DNA of 7,017 nt from Pseudomonadota bacterium (GTDB taxonomy: Bacteria; Pseudomonadota; Alphaproteobacteria; Rhizobiales; Rhizobiaceae): NCBI GenBank assembly GCA_023435335.1, contig JAEYRU010000098.1, positions 1 to 7,017 on the forward strand. The letters run 5' to 3'. Shown in pieces: positions 1 through 5,121 of the stretch (position 1 is the stretch's first letter; each line of letters opens with the position of its first letter). The translations under genes were made by a program, and so were the position numbers. Under the pieces are notes generated by a model. The model did not search any database. It was not told where the DNA came from and saw only the letters and a list, made by a program, of their open reading frames with translations.

Positions 1-313
1 GGAGGCGGCGCTCGCGCTCAACATGTCGCCGGCCAAGCGCATGTGGCGGGTGATCCTGCCGCAGGCGGTGCTGATCATGCTGCCGTCCTGGGGCAACCTC
101 CTCATCGAACTGCTGAAGGGCACCGCCCTGGTCGCGCTGATCGCGGTCGCCGACCTGATGTTCCAGGTCAAGCAGATCAACGGCACGACCTTCCTTTCCG
201 CTGAGTCGTTCGGCACCGCGCTGATCATCTACTACGTGATCGCGCGTTTCATGATCACGCCCTTCATGCGCTGGCTCGAGCGCTTCATGATGCGCAAGAT
301 GGGAAGGGCCTGA
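1..313 (+). CDS. ehuC: EhuC, ectoine/hydroxyectoine ABC transporter permease (3' end only)
   Basis: This is the C-terminal part of an inner-membrane permease of the polar amino acid ABC importer family; the 5' end lies outside the window. The reading frame runs from base 2 and encodes 103 residues before the TGA at 311-313. The first visible residues, EAALALN, followed by RVILPQA, form the EAA loop that docks onto the ATPase, so the visible ATG at 23 is internal and not the start. Two hydrophobic segments follow, around bases 68-165 and 212-285, and then a short basic tail ending RKMGRA. The usual Gly at the seventh position of the EAA loop is Asn here, as it also is in EhuD. The gene ends 3 bp before ehuD, consistent with a heteromeric EhuC-EhuD permease pair. 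The family call is secure. Assignment to ectoine rather than another amino acid substrate comes from the neighbouring eutB and eutC. Confidence 0.88.
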   Translation, partial: EAALALNMSPAKRMWRVILPQAVLIMLPSWGNLLIELLKGTALVALIAVADLMFQVKQINGTTFLSAESFGTALIIYYVIARFMITPFMRWLERFMMRKMGRA

Positions 314-316
314 GCC

Positions 317-985
317 ATGGTCGACTGGCGCTGGGACTTCACCTGGGACATCCTGCCCCGCCTCATCGTCGCAACCGGCAACACGCTGCTGGCGGCCGGC
401 CTCGGTTATGCCATCGCCGTGGTGCTCGGCCTCGTGCTGGCGCTCGCCCAGCGCACGCCGTCGCGCGCCGTGACGATGGTGGTGCGCGAAGCCGTCGAGT
501 TCGTCCGCTCGACGCCGCTGGTTCTGCAGATCTTCTTCGTCTTCTACGTCGGACCGCAATTCGGTCTCAGGCTCTCGCCCTGGACTGCCGGCATGATCGC
601 CATCGGCCTGCACTATGCGGCCTATCTCTCCGAGGTCTATCGCGGCGGGCTCGAAAGCGTTCCCAGGGGGCAATGGGAGGCAGCGACCTCGCTCAACCTC
701 TCCACCCCCCGCACCTATTTCCGCGTCATCATCCCGCAGGCACTTCCGCCGTCGCTGGCCGGCATGGGCAACTATCTGGTCGGCATCTTCAAGGACACCC
801 CCATGCTGTCCGTGATCGGGGTGGCCGAACTGATGCACACCGCCAATGCGATCGGCTCCGAGACCTATCGTTTCCTCGAACCCTACACTTTGGTCGGGGT
901 CATCTTCCTGGCCATATCGCTTCCTACCGCCGCCGGCATTCGCGTCTTCGAGGCCTGGGTGCGCCGAAAACTGGGGCTGAGCTGA
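317..985 (+). CDS. ehuD: EhuD, ectoine/hydroxyectoine ABC transporter permease
   Basis: This is a complete 222-residue inner-membrane permease, a normal length for the polar amino acid importer family. It is the partner of EhuC in the import channel for ectoine and hydroxyectoine. Hydrophobic segments lie near residues 16-45 (probably more than one helix), 64-80, 90-106 and 188-208. The stretch VRSTPLVLQIFFVFY (63-77) is typical of this family. The EAA loop begins at E121 (EAATSLNLS) and ends in RVIIPQA (136-142), which is the ATPase contact; Asn replaces the common Gly at its seventh position. The ATG at 317 is 3 bp after the ehuC stop. The purine-rich GGGAAGGG at 301-308, inside the end of ehuC, gives an 8-nt spacing and supports this start. 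Its stop overlaps the ehuA start as ATGA. Substrate is inferred from context; other amino-acid permeases look similar. Confidence 0.92.
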   Translation: MVDWRWDFTWDILPRLIVATGNTLLAAGLGYAIAVVLGLVLALAQRTPSRAVTMVVREAVEFVRSTPLVLQIFFVFYVGPQFGLRLSPWTAGMIAIGLHYAAYLSEVYRGGLESVPRGQWEAATSLNLSTPRTYFRVIIPQALPPSLAGMGNYLVGIFKDTPMLSVIGVAELMHTANAIGSETYRFLEPYTLVGVIFLAISLPTAAGIRVFEAWVRRKLGLS

Positions 986-1818
986 TGACGCACGAAAACC
1001 TCGCCGATTTCCCGCTCGCGCTTGAGGGCGACGACGTGCCGATGGTGAGCTTCAGAAAGGTCACCAAGCGCTACGGCAATCTCGTCGTGCTCGACTCGCT
1101 CGATCTCGACGTCGCCGAAGGCGAGATGGTCACCATCATCGGCCCCTCCGGCTCGGGCAAGACGACCGTGCTCCGCATGCTCATGACGCTGGAAAAGATC
1201 AATGGCGGCGTCATCTATGTGGACGGGCAGCCGCTCACCCACATGCCCGCCGGCGCTGGCCCCAACGGCGGACTCGTGCCTGCCAACAGCCGCCATCTGC
1301 GCCGGATGCGTTCGAAGATCGGCATGTGCTTCCAGCACTTCAACCTGTTCCCGCACATGACGGCGCTGGAGAACTGCATGGAAGGCCCGGTGCACGTCCT
1401 CGGCATCTCCAGGAAGGAAGCGCGCGAGCGTTCGGAGGAACTGCTGGAGATGGTCGGCATGGCCGAAAAGCGCGATCAGCACCCCTCGCGCCTGTCCGGC
1501 GGCCAGCAGCAGCGCGTCGCGATTGCCCGCGCGCTGGCCATGCGGCCCAAGGTCATGCTGTTCGACGAGGTCACCTCCGCGCTCGACCCGGAAGTGATCG
1601 GCGAGGTCACCAACGTCATCCGGGAGCTGGTCGGCAAGCACAACCTGACCATGCTCATGGTCACGCACCAGATGGGCTTCGCCAAGGACATTTCGGACCG
1701 CGTGTGCTTCTTCTTCGGAGGGCGGATCGAGGAGCAGGGCACGCCGGAAGAACTGTTCGGCAACCCTCGACGGGAGCGCACGCAGCAATTCCTCAGCGCG
1801 GTGAAGGAGGCGACTTGA
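985..1818 (+). CDS. ehuA: EhuA, ectoine/hydroxyectoine ABC transporter ATP-binding protein
   Basis: This 277-residue cytoplasmic ATPase powers the EhuCD permease. All nucleotide-binding motifs are intact: Walker A GPSGSGKT at 53-60 (K59), Q-loop Gln117 in CFQHFNLFP, signature LSGGQQQR at 170-177, Walker B VMLFDE at 190-195, D-loop SALD at 198-201 and switch His228 in VTHQM. A Gly/Pro-rich stretch at about 84-106, between Walker A and the Q-loop, is longer than in GlnQ-type ATPases. As I recall, this insertion is characteristic of EhuA. The ATG at 985 overlaps the ehuD stop as ATGA. The frame is open further upstream inside ehuD, but those codons make an Arg/Pro-rich shadow. A later Met20 would still keep the whole ATPase domain but would lose the coupling. 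ehuA follows ehuC-ehuD here, whereas in Sinorhizobium meliloti it comes first. The gene runs directly into eutB. Confidence 0.93.
   Translation: MTHENLADFPLALEGDDVPMVSFRKVTKRYGNLVVLDSLDLDVAEGEMVTIIGPSGSGKTTVLRMLMTLEKINGGVIYVDGQPLTHMPAGAGPNGGLVPANSRHLRRMRSKIGMCFQHFNLFPHMTALENCMEGPVHVLGISRKEARERSEELLEMVGMAEKRDQHPSRLSGGQQQRVAIARALAMRPKVMLFDEVTSALDPEVIGEVTNVIRELVGKHNLTMLMVTHQMGFAKDISDRVCFFFGGRIEEQGTPEELFGNPRRERTQQFLSAVKEAT
1803..1810 (+). promoter_or_regulatory. Ribosome binding site deciding the TTG start of eutB
   Basis: GAAGGAGG, inside the last codons of ehuA, sits 4 nt before TTG at 1815. It is a near-perfect Shine-Dalgarno match. No in-frame ATG exists upstream of the PLP-lysine region of eutB, so this site is the main evidence that eutB starts at the rare TTG, which overlaps the ehuA stop as TTGA. 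Confidence 0.75.
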
Positions 1819-2822
1819 GCCTTCATCTGGCCGATATCCTGGCCGCACGCAGGACCATCGCCGGGGTTGCCGCGCGCACGCCGCTCGTGCCCTCGCCCTT
1901 TCTTTCCGCGCGCTGCGGAAGCGAGTTCCTGCTGAAGCTGGAGAACACGCAGCCGATCGGCGCCTTCAAGCTGCGCGGGGCGGTCAACGCGGTGTTCAAT
2001 CTTCCCGCTGGCGCAGCCGGCGTCACCTGCTGCTCGACCGGCAACCACGGCCGCGGCGTCGCCTATGCGGCGCGCGCACGCGGGCTGCGGGCGGTTGTAT
2101 GCATGTCGTCGCTGGTGCCGCGGGCCAAGGTGGAAGGCATCCGCGCCCTCGGCGCCGAGGTCCGCATTACCGGGCGAAGCCAGGACGACGCGCTGGCTGA
2201 ATCCCTGCGGCTGGCCGCCGAGGAAGGACTGGTGGAGATTTCTCCCTTCGACGATCCGCTGGTCATTGCGGGCCAGGGGACCATCGGGCTCGAATTGCTG
2301 GAAGACCGGCCGGACCTCGCGGCCGTTCTGGTGCCGCTCTCGGGGGGCGGCTTGGCGGCGGGCATCGCGCTCGCCGCCAAGGCAATCAAACCGGACATCA
2401 GGGTGATCGGCGTCTCGATGGACAGGGGCGCGGCGATGCACGCGTCGATCCGCGCCGGCCGGCCGGTGGAGGTCGAGGAGGTGGCCAGCCTCGCCGATTC
2501 GCTGGGCGGCGGCATCGGAATGGAGAACCGCCTGTCCTTCCCGCTTTGCCGCACGCTGCTCGACGACGTGGTGCTGGTGAGCGAGGATGAGATCTATCGC
2601 GCCATGCAGGCCCTCTACTACGAGGAGCGCATGGTGGCCGAGGGGGCGAGCGTCGTCGGCATCGCCGCGCTGCTCGCGGGCAGGCTGCCGCGGTTCACCG
2701 GTCCCGTGGCCGCCGTCCTCACCGGACGCAATGTCGACATGGCCGCCTTCACCGCCGTGGTCACCGGCCGCGACGTGCAGCTGGGTGACATGATCGTCGA
2801 GGGACACGCCTATGCCGCGTGA
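1815..2822 (+). CDS. eutB: EutB, hydroxyectoine utilization dehydratase (threonine dehydratase-like PLP enzyme)
   Basis: This is a fold-type II PLP enzyme of 335 residues, close in size and layout to threonine and hydroxyaspartate dehydratases. It carries the Schiff-base lysine K52 in QPIGAFKLRGA, the substrate loop STGNHGRGV (74-82) and the PLP-phosphate glycine loop LSGGGLAAG (175-183). The C-terminal motif that contacts the PLP ring nitrogen reads LTGRNVD (302-308), where threonine dehydratases usually have SGGN. EutB is known to be needed for use of hydroxyectoine, not ectoine. The family chemistry predicts loss of a beta-hydroxyl as water from a hydroxyectoine-derived amino acid; the exact substrate is inferred. 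The start is TTG at 1815, chosen because GGAGG lies 4 nt upstream, it overlaps the ehuA stop, and the first in-frame Met (residue 97) lies beyond K52. The last 11 nt overlap eutC. Confidence 0.9.
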   Translation: MSLHLADILAARRTIAGVAARTPLVPSPFLSARCGSEFLLKLENTQPIGAFKLRGAVNAVFNLPAGAAGVTCCSTGNHGRGVAYAARARGLRAVVCMSSLVPRAKVEGIRALGAEVRITGRSQDDALAESLRLAAEEGLVEISPFDDPLVIAGQGTIGLELLEDRPDLAAVLVPLSGGGLAAGIALAAKAIKPDIRVIGVSMDRGAAMHASIRAGRPVEVEEVASLADSLGGGIGMENRLSFPLCRTLLDDVVLVSEDEIYRAMQALYYEERMVAEGASVVGIAALLAGRLPRFTGPVAAVLTGRNVDMAAFTAVVTGRDVQLGDMIVEGHAYAA

Positions 2823-3804
2823 AGTCACCGTCCTGACCGAGGCCGAGCTGCGCCGCGTGATTCACCTCGACCTGAACGTCGTGGAGGTCGTGGAGAAGGC
2901 CTTCGCCGCGCTCGCGTCGGGAAAGGTGGTGATGCCTCCGATCATGTCCATGGCGATCCCGGAGGCGAACGGCGAGGTCGACGTGAAGACGGCATGGATC
3001 CCGGGCTTCGAAGGTTTCGCGATCAAGGTGAGCCCCGGCTTCTTGGATAATCCGAGGATCGGTCTGCCCAGCCTCAACGGCCTGATGATCCTCTTCTCGG
3101 CGAAGACCGGAATGGTGGATGCGCTGCTGCTCGACAATGGCTACCTGACCGATCTGCGCACCGCGGCGGCCGGCGCTGTCGCCGCGAAGCATCTGGCGCC
3201 GGCCACAATCGACACCGCCGGCGTCATGGGAACGGGGGTACAGGCGCGGTTGCAGCTTCAGGCGGCGCACCTGGTGCGCCCGTTTCGACAGGCATTGGTT
3301 TGGGGCCGCGATCCTGCCAGGGCGCAGGCCTGCGCCATCGACCTCGCCGCGACGCTCGGCATTCCGGTGCGCGCCGAGGCCGACCCCGCGCGCCTTGTGG
3401 CCGAGAGCCAGCTGGTCGTGACCACCACCCCTGCCGAAGAGCCGATCCTGAAGGCCGAATGGCTGCATCCCGGCCTGCACATCACCGCCATGGGTTCCGA
3501 CCAGCAGGGCAAGAACGAGATCGAGCCGGCCGCCCTTGCCGCCGCCGACCTCTACGTCGCCGACCGCGTCAGCCAGTGCGAGAAGCTCGGCGAATTGCGC
3601 AGCGCCATCACATCGGGCCTCTGGACACGCGGCGCTCCGCCGGAGCTGGGCGATATCGTTTCCCGCAAGTCGACCGGCCGGACGAGCGATGCGCAGGTCA
3701 CCATCTGCGACCTGACCGGAACCGGCGCGCAGGACACGGCTATCGCCACCTTTGCGCTCGCCGCGGCGCGCGCCGCCGGCGCGGGCTCGGTGATCGCGAC
3801 CTAG
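2812..3804 (+). CDS. eutC: EutC, ornithine cyclodeaminase/mu-crystallin family protein of hydroxyectoine utilization
   Basis: This 330-residue protein belongs to the ornithine cyclodeaminase/alanine dehydrogenase/mu-crystallin family of NAD(P)-dependent enzymes and has the usual length. Visible family marks are K72 in IKVSPGF, the block LTDLRTAAAGAVAAKHLA (112-129) with R116, a Rossmann turn GVMGTGVQA (137-145), D230 in MGSDQQGKNE at the cyclodeaminase catalytic aspartate position, and LTGTGAQD (301-308). Several family members reduce imines, so a plausible job is reducing the imine or enamine released by EutB; this is inference. The ATG at 2812 lies within the end of eutB and is preceded by GAGGGA at 2799-2804 with 7-nt spacing. 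The 11-nt overlap implies coupled synthesis of the two proteins. It appears to be the last gene of the transporter block, as about 190 bp of apparently non-coding DNA follow. Confidence 0.9.
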   Translation: MPREVTVLTEAELRRVIHLDLNVVEVVEKAFAALASGKVVMPPIMSMAIPEANGEVDVKTAWIPGFEGFAIKVSPGFLDNPRIGLPSLNGLMILFSAKTGMVDALLLDNGYLTDLRTAAAGAVAAKHLAPATIDTAGVMGTGVQARLQLQAAHLVRPFRQALVWGRDPARAQACAIDLAATLGIPVRAEADPARLVAESQLVVTTTPAEEPILKAEWLHPGLHITAMGSDQQGKNEIEPAALAAADLYVADRVSQCEKLGELRSAITSGLWTRGAPPELGDIVSRKSTGRTSDAQVTICDLTGTGAQDTAIATFALAAARAAGAGSVIAT

Positions 3805-3994
3805 GGATCTCCTGCAATGGAACGCCCGTCCTCGGCCCCGTCCTCCTCGAACCTGATCCGGGGAACCGCCGCGGCATGTGAATGGAAGTCGGCGCCGCCT
3901 CCAGCGAAATCAACAACTTCGACGAATTGTGCCGCCAGTCTATCCCCATCCGCGCAAGTAGCCTCACAATATGCGCAGGTGAAAGGCCCCGCGG
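3805..3994. other. Spacer after eutC, no convincing gene
   Basis: The first 90 bp are GC-rich and contain only weak stems, such as CCCCG at 3836-3840 with CGGGG at 3859-3863, with no T run, so no terminator can be called. Bases about 3898-3975 are noticeably AT-richer than the rest of the window. An open frame crosses here from ATG 3882 (beginning MEVGAASSEINNF), but it continues as an Arg/Ser/Trp-rich shadow of the next gene and I do not call it. This stretch is a reasonable place for the promoter and leader of the downstream small gene. No clear -35/-10 pair with standard spacing could be defended. AAAGG at 3982-3986 may be the ribosome binding site for ATG 3995. Confidence 0.5.
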
Positions 3995-4411
3995 ATGCAC
4001 AGGGTGGCAGGAAGCGATCGGATACTGGAGCACATCGTGGCGTTGCTCGTCGCGCTGGCGGTCCAGGCCGAGCGCGCCGCTTGCCGCTCCTTCCCCATTC
4101 GCTGGCTCGCTCTCGTCATCCTGCGGACCGCGGAAGCCAGGGCTTGCGCCTGTGCCGCCGAGGTGACGCCATGCGAATGGCGCGGCTTCGCGCACACCGC
4201 CGAACTTGGCTACGGGCCGGGCGACGCGATCCTGCTTGCCGCACGCTTTCGGATGCTGGCCGCCATGCTCGCCGCGCTGTTGCGCGCGGGCCGGGTCCCG
4301 CCGGGACGCAGCCGCCGTTGCGACGGCGCGCGGGCCTGTTTCGTCCAATGCGCGGCTCGGCCTGCCGTCGTCTCGACCGCCCTGGCGGGAGGACCGTACG
4401 ACACGTCCTAA
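3995..4411 (+). CDS. Small hypothetical protein between eutC and asnC
   Basis: I do not assign a function. The frame encodes 138 residues, and G or C dominates its third codon positions, as in the neighbouring real genes, while the two other + frames here are Arg/Pro-rich shadows. The N-terminal about 97 residues look protein-like: an amphipathic or hydrophobic stretch at 10-28 (LEHIVALLVALAVQAE), RSFPIRWLALVILRTAEA at 31-48, and a second Ala/Leu-rich helix at 79-97. The remainder is basic and low in complexity, and its DNA contains two adjacent hairpins and a direct repeat, so it may be a degenerate or lengthened tail. Seven cysteines are present (30, 51, 53, 60, 109, 115, 119). It resembles small uncharacterised proteins I recall from Mesorhizobium-like genomes, but this is memory only. 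AAAGG at 3982-3986 is 8 nt before the ATG. A non-coding origin remains possible. Confidence 0.5.
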   Translation: MHRVAGSDRILEHIVALLVALAVQAERAACRSFPIRWLALVILRTAEARACACAAEVTPCEWRGFAHTAELGYGPGDAILLAARFRMLAAMLAALLRAGRVPPGRSRRCDGARACFVQCAARPAVVSTALAGGPYDTS

Positions 4412-4433
4412 GCCGAGTTGGCCTGAATGAACT

Positions 4434-4462
4434 CCACATGCCGGGCGTATCGACCCGTGTGG
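4434..4462. promoter_or_regulatory. Imperfect dyad upstream of asnC, candidate operator
   Basis: CCACA (4434-4438) and CGGG (4442-4445) pair with CCCG (4454-4457) and TGTGG (4458-4462), giving a 9-bp interrupted stem with a 3-nt bulge and an 8-nt loop. Its right end lies 61 bp before the asnC start, in the short spacer after the small hypothetical gene. Lrp/AsnC regulators often control their own genes through dyads at this kind of distance, so an autoregulatory operator is a fair guess. The sequence does not match the AT-rich Lrp consensus. A weak RNA hairpin at the end of the preceding transcript is the alternative. Confidence 0.35.
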
Positions 4463-4523
4463 CGAAACCGCCGCGCGGAGCGCCGGGCGTTGCGTTGCGA
4501 CTGGAGACGGAGCGGCGGAACCG

Positions 4524-5006
4524 ATGCTGAAACTCGACGACCGCGACCTCAGGATGCTCGCCATCCTGCGCGAGGAAGGCCGCATATCCAAGGCTGACCT
4601 GGCCCGTCGGGTAAACCTCTCGGCGGCCCCCTGCTGGGAGCGGCTGAAGCGGCTGGAACAGGCCGGCATCATCACCGGCTACCGCGCCGAGGTGGCGCTG
4701 AAGAAGATCGCCGCGCACATCGTCGTCTTCATGGCGGCCGAGCTGGAACAGCACCGGGTCGAGGATTTCCAGACCTTCGAGCGCGAGGTCGCCCGCCACG
4801 ACGAGATCGTCGCCTGCTGGGCGGTCGGCGGCGGCTTCGACTACATACTGCAGATCGTCACCCGCGACATCGATTCCTACCAGCGCCTCATCGACCACCT
4901 GCTGGAGGCGCGGGTGGGGCTGGCGCGCTATTTCACCTATGTGGTGACCAAGCCGGTGAAGCTGTCTGCGGCCCTGCCGTTCGACCTGCTGCTGGGAGAA
5001 GGATGA
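4524..5006 (+). CDS. asnC: Lrp/AsnC family transcriptional regulator of ectoine catabolism (AsnC/DoeX type)
   Basis: This 160-residue protein has the standard Lrp/AsnC length and layout. An N-terminal winged helix-turn-helix (about 5-52) includes LDDRDLRMLAILREEGRIS, then DLARRVNLS and the recognition helix region PCWERLKRLEQAGII. A RAM ligand-binding and oligomerisation domain (about 62-145) carries the glycine turn VGGGFDYILQIV (101-112). Regulators of this type sit beside ectoine degradation genes, called doeX in Halomonas elongata and asnC in marine Rhodobacterales. They are thought to sense pathway amino acids such as diaminobutyrate derivatives; the ligand here is inferred. The ATG at 4524 begins the conserved helix MLKLDDRD at the right place, with weak purine-rich GGAGACGGAG at 4503-4512 upstream. 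It is separated from ssd by 115 bp containing inverted repeats, so it may act there and on its own upstream spacer. General Lrp-type regulation of other genes cannot be excluded. Confidence 0.9.
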   Translation: MLKLDDRDLRMLAILREEGRISKADLARRVNLSAAPCWERLKRLEQAGIITGYRAEVALKKIAAHIVVFMAAELEQHRVEDFQTFEREVARHDEIVACWAVGGGFDYILQIVTRDIDSYQRLIDHLLEARVGLARYFTYVVTKPVKLSAALPFDLLLGEG

Positions 5007-5046
5007 TTTTCCCCGGCGGCGAAAATCCGAAGGATCATCCGCCGGG
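5001..5046. repeat. Overlapping inverted repeats at the asnC 3' end / ssd upstream region
   Basis: Three perfect inverted repeats interlock here: GATTTTC (5005-5011) with GAAAATC (5021-5027), 7 bp around a 9-nt loop; GGATGAT (5001-5007) with ATCATCC (5034-5040), 7 bp; and CCCGGCGG (5012-5019) with CCGCCGGG (5039-5046), 8 bp. They share bases and so cannot all form together. The left arms include the asnC stop codon at 5004-5006. No T run follows on the + strand, so a standard intrinsic terminator is not supported. Candidate roles are a regulator-binding dyad for ssd-atf or an RNA switch between readthrough and stop. Confidence 0.45.
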
Positions 5047-5121
5047 CCGGTTCACTCCCGACGAAACGCCGGGTGTTCCCGCGCGACATTCAGTGCTCCC
5101 GGAGACCTGAGGAGCCGCCCC

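Noticed and set aside
673..984. N-terminal extension of the ehuA frame into ehuD
   Set aside because: The extra residues are a His/Arg/Gly-rich shadow of ehuD. The ATPase begins naturally at ATG 985 with the ATGA overlap.
1326..1814. N-terminal extension of the eutB frame into ehuA
   Set aside because: The extension is an Arg/Ala/Gly-rich shadow of ehuA. The TTG at 1815 with its strong ribosome binding site gives the expected family length.
883..1848. 321-codon reverse-strand open frame across ehuA
   Set aside because: It is antisense to a complete ABC ATPase with every motif intact; the translation is low-complexity and unrecognisable.
1476..2828. 450-codon reverse-strand open frame across eutB
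   Set aside because: It mirrors the GC-rich eutB and ehuA genes, is rich in Arg, Gly, His and Asp, shows no recognisable domain, and conflicts with clear + strand enzymes.
3836..3863. Possible terminator after eutC
   Set aside because: The stem is only 5 bp with an 18-nt loop and no T run follows.
3817..4530. 237-codon + strand open frame ending inside asnC
   Set aside because: The translation is strongly Arg/Pro-rich, typical of an out-of-frame reading of GC-rich coding DNA; the 3995 frame has better codon use.
3740..4675. 311-codon reverse-strand open frame across the eutC-asnC interval
   Set aside because: It overlaps the ends of both eutC and asnC, is rich in Arg, Ser and Pro, and has no ribosome binding or family signal. 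I considered it because the interval is otherwise sparsely filled.
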